Source of the DNA: Acinetobacter brisouisimilis | GTDB lineage: Bacteria; Pseudomonadota; Gammaproteobacteria; Pseudomonadales; Moraxellaceae | DNA length: 64,000 nucleotides | Assembly: GCF_000368265.1 (NCBI RefSeq) | Contig: NZ_KB851219.1 | Span: 1,123,870-1,187,869, forward strand | Reading direction: 5' to 3' | Part shown: positions 15,601 through 23,397 of the stretch, one piece after another | Numbering within the stretch: the first letter of the stretch is position 1 | How the letters are laid out: every line of letters begins with the position of its first letter | Notes under the pieces: generated by a model | Seen by the model: the letters and a program-made list of their open reading frames with translations, nothing else | Told to the model about the DNA's origin: nothing | Database searches by the model: none | Program-made: the position numbers and the translations under genes

Positions 15601-16500
15601 TTGTTCTGTACTGGAAAAAATTAAAATATCAGCATGTTCTGGATGACCCTTTGCGGCAGCATCAGCAAAACATTCTTCAACGGCCTGCACCACAGCACGT
15701 GGTAAGTTTTCTTCAAAGTCATCGAACTCATCGTCATCACTCCCGCCAATATTCATCTCAGAAATTGGGCGATAGCGCACTTCTACAGGGAAACTGCGCC
15801 CTTCGACTTCAAAAATTGGGGCCTGACGGAAATATTCACTAAAGCGATTTACGTCTAATGTTGCCGAGGTAATAATAACTTTTAAATCTGGGCGTTTTGG
15901 CAATAACTGCTTCAAATAGCCCATAATAAAGTCAATATTGAGAGAGCGTTCATGCGCTTCATCAATAATAATCGTATCGTATTTCGTTAAAAAACGGTCA
16001 TGTGCCAGTTCCGCCAGCAAAATCCCGTCCGTCATTAAACGAACGATTGAATCATTTGAGCCTTGTTCATTAAAACGGATTTTAAAACCAATCGACTCAC
16101 CGAGTTTTTCACCCACTTCTTCGGCAATCCGCTGCGACACACTGCGCGCTGCCAAACGACGAGGCTGGGTATGCCCGATCATGCCTGTTAAGCCACGTCC
16201 TGCAAGCATGGCAATTTGTGGTAACTGTGTTGTTTTACCTGAGCCTGTTTCACCCGCAACAATAATGATCTGATGCTTTTGAATGGCAGCAATCAGGCGC
16301 TCAGCATACTGGGTAACAGGTAAATCTTGGTTGAGTTTAATTTTGGGTAAGCGTTGAAACCGCGCTTTTACCTGTGCATTCGATTTCTCAAATAATTCTT
16401 GGTATTGCTTTTGATCTGCATCCTTCGTTTTGCCTAGTCGATTTAAACGATGTCGGTCACGCACCATAACCAATTGATCTATATTTAAATCACTTTGCAC
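12649..16500 (-). CDS. hrpA: HrpA-type DExH-box ATP-dependent RNA helicase
   Basis: Protein of 1283 aa, the usual size for bacterial HrpA. It has Walker A GETGSGKT at about 83-90, a DEAH box in IIIDEAHERSLN near 175, SATLD and the arginine-finger motif QRKGRCGR. The long C-terminal half, with OB-fold and DUF3418 regions, is intact. HrpA processes structured mRNAs and helps rescue stalled ribosomes in related bacteria. The start is GTG at 16500. It is divergent from ahpC across about 340 bp and is followed closely by the KAS III-like gene. Confidence 0.95.
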   Translation of the reverse strand: MQSDLNIDQLVMVRDRHRLNRLGKTKDADQKQYQELFEKSNAQVKARFQRLPKIKLNQDLPVTQYAERLIAAIQKHQIIIVAGETGSGKTTQLPQIAMLAGRGLTGMIGHTQPRRLAARSVSQRIAEEVGEKLGESIGFKIRFNEQGSNDSIVRLMTDGILLAELAHDRFLTKYDTIIIDEAHERSLNIDFIMGYLKQLLPKRPDLKVIITSATLDVNRFSEYFRQAPIFEVEGRSFPVEVRYRPISEMNIGGSDDDEFDDFEENLPRAVVQAVEECFADAAAKGHPEHADILIFSSTEQEIRELQETLQKYGPRHTEILPLYARLALSEQQKIFNPGGSGRRIIIATNVAETALTVPNIRYVIDSGFARISRYSYRSRVQRLPIEAVSQAAANQRKGRCGRIAAGVCIRLYSEEDFLSRPEFTEPEIKRTNLASVILQMQSLGLGNLEEFDFIEPPDHRLVNDGRKLLVELGAMSERKNELTKVGQMMTKMPIDPRLARMIIAGSHFGVLKEILVVVSALAVQDPRERPADKQTQADQKHALFKEADSDFLFYLKLWDTLQSNREVMTENKRRTFARQHFLSWLRLREWRQTHKQLVELAEGLKLSWNDKPASYENLHRALLTGLLSFIANKTDERNVYMAVRQQKARIFPASSLHKAGASWVMAFEMVETSQVYLRTLAKIDPEWILLAARDLLKYHYFEPHWSKKSGIVNAYAQISLFGLIIEPKRLINFEKVDHAASHEIFLRDALTTGHLGIMPPFLKHNLLKLEEVERVEDKLRRRDLVVDEETIYQFYAARVPEEIASRRAFEDWHATIEPKQPRYLFVENDALWQSDRPTTQQFPDYLHNGELRLATSYRFDPSHDQDGATVKIPVQALPQVDENIWSWGIPGWRLDLIEALLKALPKDKRRNIVPIPDTAKKLLNAVDAVHLREHIFKYLAFALRGEQITEKDFSFERIDPYLMPFIVVVDEKGRVIEKGRDLPELKVRCRTETHRPVKQSKGEFQTFPEQFVFEAAQKVTGVVVKQFQALVPTKSFAELDAKDESGVVIQTFNDQAEAMHQHKQGVIRLVHLQLGDAIRQLKKQISKPLALAYSPLGDKAKLEQMLVYATLDEVINELPVDAKAFAELVTQVKKQFLTHGQHILSLLNDILIPWQTIRRQLLTLDQGIFGKNMDDIEDQLDLMRLDNFVYTQPLSLWQEFPRYLKALIMRLERLPNNLQRDNAAIDQVDPWMEKLFKHKNDPRLRELYTMVEELRISLFSQPMKTKMPISENRLQKQWQQLGL

Positions 16501-16839
16501 CGAATGCTATCCTCATACATAAAAGTGCCTAGTTTACTCGACTCTGATCGTGATAGAAAGAATTACATTTTCAAGTTTTTTTGAATCAAACTCTTGAATT
16601 CAAACCCCTGAATCGCCATATTGAGTCAAAGTGATGCGAAATAGGATTGTGACTGTCATCACCTTGCAATAGATGCACATAACAATCTTGATTGTAAGAA
16701 GTGAAAGGTATTGCAAAAATCAATAATTCATTTTTCCGATTCTTTGCATTAAAAAATACTATTTTACCAATGATGTTTTTTTTCTTATTCTAAATTTCGT
16801 AAACAGATTACTACTTCCATCCATCTTACGGAGATAATG
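16501..16839. other. Divergent promoter region between hrpA and ahpC
   Basis: About 340 bp, strongly AT-rich toward ahpC, without a gene. The ahpC promoter should lie in the last 120 bp, and regulation by OxyR would be expected from the family. I could not mark an OxyR site or clear -35/-10 boxes. A good ribosome-binding site (CGGAGA, ending at 16834) precedes ahpC. Confidence 0.5.
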
Positions 16840-17403
16840 ATGAGCTTAATTAATACTGAAGTTAAACCATTTAAAGCAACTGCATATCATAACGGTCAAT
16901 TCATCGACATTACTGAAGCCACTCTTAAAGGCAAATGGTCTGTATTCTTCTTTTATCCAGCAGACTTCACTTTCGTATGCCCAACTGAGTTAGGCGATCT
17001 TGCAGACAACTACGCTGAATTCAAAAAATTAGGCGTTGAAATCTATTCAGTTTCTACAGATACTCATTTCACACACAAAGCTTGGCATGATTCTTCTGCT
17101 GAAATCAAAAAAATTGAATATCCAATGGTTGGCGACCCAACTTGGGCACTTGCTAAAAACTTCGAAGTATTAATTGAAGAAGCTGGTCTTGCTGACCGTG
17201 GTACTTTCGTTATCGATCCTGAAGGTAAAATCCAAATCGTTGAAATCAACGCTGGTGGTATCGGTCGTGACGCTCAAGAACTTCTTCGTAAAGTAAAAGC
17301 AGCTCAATACGTACACAATCACCCAGGTGAAGTTTGCCCAGCAAAATGGAAAGAAGGTGACGCAACACTTGCTCCATCTATCGATCTAGTAGGTAAAATC
17401 TAA
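16840..17403 (+). CDS. ahpC: AhpC, typical 2-Cys peroxiredoxin
   Basis: Protein of 187 aa starting [11 protein letters not shown] as in enterobacterial AhpC. The second of two adjacent ATGs is chosen for its spacing from GGAGA. The peroxidatic Cys47 is in DFTFVCPTE and the resolving Cys in [10 protein letters not shown] (about 166). It reduces hydrogen peroxide and organic peroxides in the cytoplasm, normally with AhpF, whose gene is not in this window. A strong terminator follows. Codon use is highly biased, consistent with a highly expressed gene. Confidence 0.97.
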   Translation: MSLINTEVKPFKATAYHNGQFIDITEATLKGKWSVFFFYPADFTFVCPTELGDLADNYAEFKKLGVEIYSVSTDTHFTHKAWHDSSAEIKKIEYPMVGDPTWALAKNFEVLIEEAGLADRGTFVIDPEGKIQIVEINAGGIGRDAQELLRKVKAAQYVHNHPGEVCPAKWKEGDATLAPSIDLVGKI

Positions 17404-17428
17404 TCTTTCGATTAGATCATCTCTAAAA

Positions 17429-17458
17429 AGAGCCCCTCATTTGAGGGGTTCTTTTTAT
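17429..17458. terminator. Bidirectional intrinsic terminator between ahpC and the SDR gene
   Basis: CCCCTC (17433-17438) and GAGGGG (17443-17448) form a GC-rich stem flanked by AAAAAGAG and TTCTTTTTATTT. It serves ahpC and the convergent SDR gene. Confidence 0.85.
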
Positions 17459-18262
17459 TTAGGCAGAAGCAATGCGTTTTTCGAACATATTTGCCACCAA
17501 ATTGACCATTGACTGGCGTGACAGCACTCGCGCAAGCTGTGCCGTCAAATAATTAAGTTTCCCTGTAATGACAAAGGTTTGCTTTTTCTCCAATCCACGG
17601 ATCGCAGACTGAATAACCTCCTCTACTGTCATTGCCTGCATACCTTCTGTATTTGCCTGTGCGACCTCTGCAAAATTGGTCGTGGTATTTCCTGGGCAAA
17701 GTGCTAACAATTGCACACCAGAATTGCGGTACTCTCCTGCTAATGCTTCAGTAAGATTTAAGACATAACTTTTAGTTGCACCATAAACGGCGATATATGG
17801 TAAAGGCTGAAATGCAGCAGTTGATGCAACATTTAAGATAATCCCTTGTTTTTCTTGTAACATTTTTGGCAAAAACAATTGGGTTAATTGTGTCACAGTC
17901 AACATGTTCAGCAAGGTCATTTCTTGGTAGCTTTGTAGTGATTGCTCTAGAAATTTTGTCCATTTACCAAAACCCGCATTATTGATCAAAATATCAACAT
18001 TCAAACCTTGTTGAGTAATTTTTTCAAATAGTTGTGATGCGGCATCCAGTTTTGCCAAATCCAGTGAAATACAATCGACTTGAATCGAATAACGCTGCTG
18101 TAGCTGTTCAGCCAAATGCTGCAATTTTTCAGTGCTACGCGCCACAATAATCAGGTGAATACCCTGTTTTGCCAAATATTCAGCAAAGCCTTGTCCAATC
18201 CCAGAAGATGCACCTGTAATTAAAGCTGTTTTATTTTTAAATTTTTCTAAGACATGACTCAT
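17459..18262 (-). CDS. Short-chain dehydrogenase/reductase
   Basis: Protein of about 267 aa from ATG 18262, with classical SDR motifs: TGASSGIGQ for NAD(P) binding near residue 16, NNAGFG, a Ser in NVASTAAF, and the YGATK catalytic Tyr-Lys pair. An upstream ATG at 18283 would lie almost on the predicted transcription start, so 18262 is preferred. The substrate is unknown; the closest general group is the DltE/YohN-like oxidoreductases. It lies directly downstream of a MerR-family gene and a MerR-type promoter, which suggests induction by a compound it reduces. Confidence 0.88.
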   Translation of the reverse strand: MSHVLEKFKNKTALITGASSGIGQGFAEYLAKQGIHLIIVARSTEKLQHLAEQLQQRYSIQVDCISLDLAKLDAASQLFEKITQQGLNVDILINNAGFGKWTKFLEQSLQSYQEMTLLNMLTVTQLTQLFLPKMLQEKQGIILNVASTAAFQPLPYIAVYGATKSYVLNLTEALAGEYRNSGVQLLALCPGNTTTNFAEVAQANTEGMQAMTVEEVIQSAIRGLEKKQTFVITGKLNYLTAQLARVLSRQSMVNLVANMFEKRIASA

Positions 18263-18292
18263 ATTGCATTTACCTTTTATCATTGAGTCATG

Positions 18293-18324
18293 ACTATAAA
18301 CTCGTCCCTTAGGGACAGAGTCAA
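18293..18324 (-). promoter_or_regulatory. MerR-type promoter with operator dyad, for the SDR gene
   Basis: On the minus strand TTGACT (18324-18319) and TATAGT (18298-18293) are separated by 20 bp, longer than the 17-bp optimum and typical of promoters that MerR proteins activate by untwisting. The spacer holds a dyad, ACTC-GTCCCT and AGGGAC-GAGT, around its centre. It begins just after the stop codon of the MerR gene. Confidence 0.85.
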
Positions 18325-18333
18325 GTGTTTATT

Positions 18334-18723
18334 TTAGGCAAGGTCATCAGTACATATTTGCTGATCTTCATCGGCATATAATCGGGTCAAGGTTTGATCA
18401 AGATCTAACAAATCGTGTTGTAACTGTATCAAATGCTGTTTCTGCTGTTCTAATTTTTGCCATTTTTCAGTCATGAGCTGCTTGGCAATATCTAAGGGAA
18501 AGCGCTGTTGCTGCGCTTTGATATGAGCCAGCTCTTGAATCTCAGCCAAGCTAAAACCAACAGTTTGTGCTTGGCGAATCATCTTGACCAAGCGTATATC
18601 CAGATCAGAATATACGCGATATTTACCCAAGCGCTTTGGTTCAGGCAGCAAACCTAGCTGTTCATAATGACGAATGGCTTTGGGTGTTGTGTTACAACAT
18701 GCTGCAAGCTGTCCAATATACAT
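18334..18723 (-). CDS. MerR-family transcriptional regulator
   Basis: Protein of 129 aa. The N-terminal winged helix-turn-helix (YIGQLAACCNTTPKAIRHYEQLGLL, then YRVYSDLDIRLVKMIRQA) is diagnostic for MerR proteins, and a C-terminal coiled coil (about 80-120) would form the dimer. There is no conserved metal-binding Cys pair at the C-terminus, so it is more likely a sensor of organic or oxidative signals. It very probably controls the adjacent SDR gene through the dyad at 18299-18319. The C-terminal CTDD has a single Cys of unknown role. Confidence 0.9.
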   Translation of the reverse strand: MYIGQLAACCNTTPKAIRHYEQLGLLPEPKRLGKYRVYSDLDIRLVKMIRQAQTVGFSLAEIQELAHIKAQQQRFPLDIAKQLMTEKWQKLEQQKQHLIQLQHDLLDLDQTLTRLYADEDQQICTDDLA

Positions 18724-18732
18724 AAATTTTAT

Positions 18733-19461
18733 CTAAGTGCGGGATGAAGAATAATTCTGCATTAACATCAACTGAAATGGATGATTTTGTGGCACAGCGT
18801 TTTGAGTCGCTTTTGTCTGCTCACGAAATAATGCGCCTGTGCGGTATTTTGCCGTATTGGATAAAATAATTCGAGCATCATCATTGGTGACGACAGCAGT
18901 CTGATCCAATCTACGCAATCGAGGTAAAATAAGCTGATCTAGCGTTGAAACCAATAGGTCAATCACAATGACCCCAACAAATTGCTGTGCAATCATGACA
19001 GGATGTGAAAATGTGATGGTATAGGCATGATTACAAATATAATCAACATAAGGTCCATCAACATACGGTTGTTTATTTTTTGTAGGATAATTAAACCAGT
19101 CAAATAAGCGAAAATCCAAGCGCTGTTGTAAATCCTGATAGCTTTCTAACTCTGCCTGCTGAATTTTTTGATCTTTTTTATACCACCATTCGAGTGTCCA
19201 GTAACCTTGTTCTTCTGGAGTTTCCGAAGAGTAGCCAGCAAATCCCATACCATGACTGTATTGGCTCTGTTGTAATGCAGTTTGAATATGCTGTTGAAGT
19301 TTGTACCGATCTGAGGATGTCAGCTTCACGCCTTCTGGCAAGAGAGAATCTGCTGAAAGTAAGTGGCGAGCTTGTTCTACCAGTCCTTTGGCAGCTTGAG
19401 TAATTTCGACAACGACTTGGTTCAGTAAGTTCTGAATCTGTTCAATCTGTATATCGCTCAT
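18733..19461 (-). CDS. Cache-domain sensor protein, no output domain
   Basis: Protein of about 242 aa from ATG 19461, chosen because AAAGGA precedes it; a GTG at 19485 is also in frame. The central part (GYWTLEWWYKKD ... GPYVDYICNHAYTITFSHPV ... FVGVIVIDLLVSTLDQLILPRL) is a dCACHE-like ligand-binding fold, as found in chemoreceptors, but no signal peptide, membrane segment or signalling output domain is visible. It follows a GntR/FCD regulator by 66 bp. Such stand-alone cache proteins are seen with regulators of amino acid or amine use in Acinetobacter; the ligand and role are unknown here. Confidence 0.7.
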   Translation of the reverse strand: MSDIQIEQIQNLLNQVVVEITQAAKGLVEQARHLLSADSLLPEGVKLTSSDRYKLQQHIQTALQQSQYSHGMGFAGYSSETPEEQGYWTLEWWYKKDQKIQQAELESYQDLQQRLDFRLFDWFNYPTKNKQPYVDGPYVDYICNHAYTITFSHPVMIAQQFVGVIVIDLLVSTLDQLILPRLRRLDQTAVVTNDDARIILSNTAKYRTGALFREQTKATQNAVPQNHPFQLMLMQNYSSSRT

Positions 19462-19527
19462 GCTTTTATTTCCTTTTTTTACCACTTTTTCTTTGTGCTC
19501 GAACAGTGTCAGAAACTTACTTTGATT

Positions 19528-20244
19528 TTAAAGTGTTAACTTATATTCAAGCATTTGATCTGTTAATGTATCAAGCAAATTTTGTGCCTGTTGAGCGGCG
19601 GCATCAGCATCCTGCTGTTGCAAACAAGCAAATAGTTTTAGGTATTCAGCAACAGTTTGTGTATGAATTTTATCGTTTTTGTACAATGTTGCAACCAGTG
19701 GCAGCCATTCTGCCTGAATAGCGAGTTCCTGATTGGCTAAACGCGAAGATTGTGCATAAGCCACAATCATCAATAAACATCGCATGTCAGTTTGGGCACG
19801 CACATCAGCAGACTGTGCATCTTGAAAAGTCAAGATCAGTTCATGCAGTTTGGATAATTGCTGAGGGGTTGTGCGTTGCGTCGCAAGTTTGGCACTATGC
19901 GATAAAATTGCACTATGAAACTCGCATAGATCAGCGAGATATTCATTACTGACTTGGCGTAAAGGTTGTTGCTGTAACACTTGGTTGGCAGAAAGCTCAC
20001 AAACAAAACTTCCACCATTTCGTCCACGACGTGTATCAATTAATCCTTTGACACGTAGCGTATTCAGCGCTTCACGTACAGTTACAGGTGACACGCCCAT
20101 AAGACGCGATAAATCAGCTTCGTTTGGAAGTTGTTCATTTGCTTCAAGCAACCCTGCAATAATGGCATTGCCTAATCGTTCCACGACCTGTTCAGAACGT
20201 GTGGCTTGACCGATTGGTGCATATATAACGGTATGTGCTGTCAT
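19528..20244 (-). CDS. GntR-family regulator, FadR/FCD type
   Basis: Protein of 238 aa. The N-terminal winged helix (about 15-80; LPNEADLSRLMGVSPVTVREALNTLRVKGLIDTRRGRNGG) is the GntR signature, followed by an all-helical FCD-like effector domain. A perfect 19-bp palindrome lies just upstream of its start, so it is probably autoregulated. The neighbouring cache-domain gene may supply or share its ligand. No catabolic operon is next to it, so its main targets may be elsewhere. Confidence 0.9.
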   Translation of the reverse strand: MTAHTVIYAPIGQATRSEQVVERLGNAIIAGLLEANEQLPNEADLSRLMGVSPVTVREALNTLRVKGLIDTRRGRNGGSFVCELSANQVLQQQPLRQVSNEYLADLCEFHSAILSHSAKLATQRTTPQQLSKLHELILTFQDAQSADVRAQTDMRCLLMIVAYAQSSRLANQELAIQAEWLPLVATLYKNDKIHTQTVAEYLKLFACLQQQDADAAAQQAQNLLDTLTDQMLEYKLTL

Positions 20245-20261
20245 CGCTAGTTCTCGTCTAA

Positions 20262-20280
20262 ATCAAGCATCATGCTTGAT
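20262..20280. promoter_or_regulatory. Perfect 19-bp palindrome, probable GntR operator
   Basis: ATCAAGCAT (20262-20270), a central C, and ATGCTTGAT (20272-20280) make a perfect inverted repeat 18 bp upstream of the GntR start codon. The size and position fit an autoregulatory operator of a FadR-type dimer. Confidence 0.75.
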
Positions 20281-20863
20281 ACGGTAGGCTAAAAAAGATA
20301 AAGCTTTCCATAAAACCCCTCATCCCTATTGTCTCTAAGCAGAATATGCAATGCTTATCTATATTTTAGAAATTCCATTTCTGATGCAGATGGTTGGCTT
20401 AAATAATTTAACTGGTTTGCATTCCAGCATTGAATTGCCAAATTGATCATCTTTCAATGTTTTATGGATGCGCTGATTATAACAAATCGTTTATAAATTA
20501 ATGTCGTTTCTTGAAAAATCAACGATAATTTGAATGGTTTAAATGGACCAATTGCATTAATCTCATACAGATATTCCAAATATCGTGCCATATCACGAAA
20601 ATTCTAGATAGATTTAAAAAATTATTGTTTTCCCTATATTATATTTTTTAATTCATATTAAATATAAGTTATTGTTTAATATAATTAATCAAGTTTTAAA
20701 TATGAAATATAATTTATTATACAAAATGCTATCCAATATAAAATTTTTCTAGCCTTTAAATCAAAATAATCTTAGTGCTTTTGTAAATAATGGAATTTCA
20801 CCATAAATTTATAATTTTTCTTTTTTGATCAATTACTTTTTTTTAATTCTCTAACTGAGATAA
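20281..20863. other. Long AT-rich intergenic region
   Basis: About 580 bp between the GntR operator and the PACE efflux gene. The stretch 20600-20860 is almost pure A+T. No reading frame with a ribosome-binding site, no tRNA and no repeat was found. It may be the remains of lost genes. Confidence 0.5.
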
Positions 20864-21283
20864 TTATGTTTGACCCAAACTGTATTTTCTTTCAATTACA
20901 TCAAAACACCATTGAAATATAAAGGTATACACTAAAATGCATAAAGTAATACTTATATCGAGCAGCAATGCATTCAAAAAATCTAAATTTAAACTATAGG
21001 CAATCAGCGGTACGCTTATAAATAGTAATCCCCCTTCAAAACCAATCGCATGCAGAATACGTATCCAAATACTACGTTGCAACTTTAAATAGCATTCCAA
21101 TTTTTCAAACAGATTGTTATAGAGCATATTCCAGAACACTGAAATAATTGCCATTGCCAACCCTAAACTTCCCATAAGTTCCACAGGTATTTCAAACATA
21201 TAACTTAATACTGAAGTCATGATCAACAATAAAATACCTTCATAACTTAACGCATGAATCCATCTTTTCTTTGACATCAACAT
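20864..21283 (-). CDS. aceI: PACE-family efflux transporter, AceI-like
   Basis: Protein of about 139 aa from the ATG at 21283 (MLMSKKRWIHALSYEG). It contains two tandem BTP membrane-pair domains with four membrane segments. The family motifs RWIHALSYEGILL (with the essential glutamate), VFWNMLYNNLFEKLE, RILHAIGFEGGLL and FIFQWCFDVIERKY are all present. AceI of A. baumannii exports chlorhexidine and short diamines such as cadaverine. The gene is divergent from a LysR regulator, as in the aceI-aceR pair, so inducible expression is likely. Confidence 0.9.
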   Translation of the reverse strand: MLMSKKRWIHALSYEGILLLIMTSVLSYMFEIPVELMGSLGLAMAIISVFWNMLYNNLFEKLECYLKLQRSIWIRILHAIGFEGGLLFISVPLIAYSLNLDFLNALLLDISITLCILVYTFIFQWCFDVIERKYSLGQT

Positions 21284-21382
21284 AAAATTTTCAGCTCTTT
21301 TGCTTGGAATCACTGCATTTTATTTTTATTATTCTGATTAATCGAATTAGATTCTTTCAGAATAATTGATAGATGAATATAA

Positions 21383-22276
21383 ATGAACATTAACCAAGAA
21401 CAACTCAATATCTTTAAAACTGTTATGGAAACAGGCTCTTTTTCTGCCGCTGCCCGCCAGCTTGGTAAAGTCCCCTCTGCGGTCAGCATGTCGATTGCCA
21501 ATTTGGAAGTTGATCTCAACTTGCAGCTGTTTGAACGGGTTGGGCGTGAACCAAAACCGACCGCACAAGCTCAGGTACTTTACGAAAAAACCCTGTATTT
21601 GCTGACGGAGATGCAGCAATGGGTACAGCATGCAAATGCTCTCAGTGATGGTCTGGAATCGACGTTAAGTATTGTGGTGGTATCTGAACTGATTCATACG
21701 GAATGGACAGATTATATTGCCCTGCTTGAACAACAGTTTCCCACGCTACAACTTGATATTTTTTCAGCACCACAAGAAGATGCTTTACGCATGCTGATGC
21801 AAGGACAAGTCCAATTTGCCCTGATGTTTGAGCGAGAATATCTTGATCATCGTGAATCGTTTATCGAGCTGAAACGAGAAACCATTGTACCCGTTGTCAG
21901 CTTGTCACACAGCCTAGCAAAGCAAAATCAAATTCCACTAGAAACACTACAGCGTTACCGTCAAGTGATTGTCACAGGGCGCGACCAGCATCAAAAACCT
22001 GAGCTATTGTTTTCGACTCAATACTGGCGCACCGATAATCATCAGCTTGCTCTTTCTTTAATTTTAAAAAATCTGGGCTGGGGGTTATTGCCATTGACCA
22101 TGTTGGAGCAAAATCCGCATTTATATACCCAGTTGAAGATTCTGGATATTTTGGAAATCACCCCACAACTTGAATATTACATTGACCTTGTCTGGAATAA
22201 AGAAGCGCAACTTGGGCAAGCCAGTCAATTTTTAATTGATTTTGTTCGACAACAGCGTCTTAAAAAAGTGCAATAA
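21383..22276 (+). CDS. aceR: LysR-type regulator, AceR-like
   Basis: Protein of 297 aa with an N-terminal LysR winged helix (LNIFKTVMETGSFSAAARQLGKVPSAVSMSIANLE) and a periplasmic-binding-like effector domain. It is transcribed divergently from the PACE gene with about 100 bp between them, the usual layout for a LysR protein and its target. In A. baumannii AceR activates aceI on chlorhexidine or diamine binding. The symbol is given by analogy in position and family. Confidence 0.8.
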   Translation: MNINQEQLNIFKTVMETGSFSAAARQLGKVPSAVSMSIANLEVDLNLQLFERVGREPKPTAQAQVLYEKTLYLLTEMQQWVQHANALSDGLESTLSIVVVSELIHTEWTDYIALLEQQFPTLQLDIFSAPQEDALRMLMQGQVQFALMFEREYLDHRESFIELKRETIVPVVSLSHSLAKQNQIPLETLQRYRQVIVTGRDQHQKPELLFSTQYWRTDNHQLALSLILKNLGWGLLPLTMLEQNPHLYTQLKILDILEITPQLEYYIDLVWNKEAQLGQASQFLIDFVRQQRLKKVQ

Positions 22277-22301
22277 AACACATCTTTTTTGCAAAAAGCT
22301 A

Positions 22302-22310
22302 TGCTATAAC
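22302..22310 (+). promoter_or_regulatory. Extended -10 promoter of the transaldolase gene
   Basis: TGC-TATAAC is an extended -10 element (TGnTATAAT type) about 37 bp upstream of the start codon. No good -35 is present, which extended -10 promoters tolerate. Confidence 0.55.
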
Positions 22311-22346
22311 TAGATAGATTCAAAACATGATCGAACAGTTTAAACA

Positions 22347-23327
22347 ATGACAACTTCCTCTTTATCCCAATTAAAAAAATTGACAACCATTGTTGCTGAC
22401 AGCAGCGACTTAAGTGCGATTGAACAATTCCGCCCACTCGATGCAACCACCAACCCATCCTTAATTACGGCGGCCGCAGCCCAAGAAAGCAGCCGTGAAC
22501 TGATTGAAGCCGCTTATACCCAAGCCAAACAAGAAGGTTTATGCGCTGATGAGTTGATTGAACGTACGATTGATATTTTAACTGTCAAATTTGGTGTAGA
22601 AATTCTAAAACTCATCGAAGGGCGAGTTTCAACGGAAGTTGATGCAAGCTTGTCTTACGATACCGAAGCAACAATTGCCAAAGCCAAAGAATTACTAACC
22701 TTGTATAAAGGCTATGGGATCGACCAAAACCGTATCCTGATTAAAATTGCTTCGACATGGGAAGGAATTCAGGCAGCAAAAGTACTGGAAGCTGAAGGTA
22801 TTCACTGTAACCTGACGCTATTGTTTGGTTCTCATCAAGCCAAAGCCTGTGCAGATGCTAAAGTCACCCTTATCTCACCGTTTGTTGGCCGTATTTTGGA
22901 CTGGTATAAAAAAGCAGAAAATGTTGACCATTATCCAATCGAACAAGATCCAGGTGTGCTATCGGTTAAAGCTATTTTTAACGATTATAAAGCCCACGGT
23001 GTTCAAACTGAGGTGATGGGTGCAAGTTTCCGCAGTATTGAGCAAGTTCTAGCTTTGGCAGGTTGTGACCTATTAACAGTTGCGCCAAATTTACAGGCTC
23101 AACTGAATGAAGATCAGCGTCAGGTCACTGCTCAGTTAGTTCCAACACAAAATATTATTCCTGCTGAACCAGAGCTGACTGAAGTAGAATTCAAACATCA
23201 GCTTGAACATGACCTCATGGCATTTCAGTTATTACAGGCAGGTATTGATGGATTTATTAAAGCGCGTGAACAACTCAGTGCTTTATTAAGACAATCTTTT
23301 GGTATAACTGCCGAATTAAAGAACTAA
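22347..23327 (+). CDS. tal: Transaldolase
   Basis: Protein of 326 aa, typical of TalB-type transaldolases. It has LDATTNPSLI near residue 31, VDASLSYDTEATI, the Schiff-base lysine in ILIKIASTWEG (about 131) and NLTLLFG. It moves a dihydroxyacetone unit between sugar phosphates in the non-oxidative pentose phosphate pathway, in the cytoplasm. It is monocistronic, with its own extended -10 promoter and a strong terminator. Confidence 0.97.
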   Translation: MTTSSLSQLKKLTTIVADSSDLSAIEQFRPLDATTNPSLITAAAAQESSRELIEAAYTQAKQEGLCADELIERTIDILTVKFGVEILKLIEGRVSTEVDASLSYDTEATIAKAKELLTLYKGYGIDQNRILIKIASTWEGIQAAKVLEAEGIHCNLTLLFGSHQAKACADAKVTLISPFVGRILDWYKKAENVDHYPIEQDPGVLSVKAIFNDYKAHGVQTEVMGASFRSIEQVLALAGCDLLTVAPNLQAQLNEDQRQVTAQLVPTQNIIPAEPELTEVEFKHQLEHDLMAFQLLQAGIDGFIKAREQLSALLRQSFGITAELKN

Positions 23328-23350
23328 AATATATTCTCTTTCTTATAGCA

Positions 23351-23384
23351 ACCGAAACTGATTTAAACAGTTTCGGTTTTATTT
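23351..23384 (+). terminator. Intrinsic terminator of tal
   Basis: ACCGAAACTG (23351-23360) and CAGTTTCGGT (23368-23377) form a perfect 10-bp stem followed by TTTATTT. Confidence 0.92.
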
Positions 23385-23397
23385 ATGGTCGGTTATC

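Noticed and set aside
16501-16839. OxyR site for ahpC
   Set aside because: Expected from the family, but no convincing ATAG-spaced pattern could be marked by eye.
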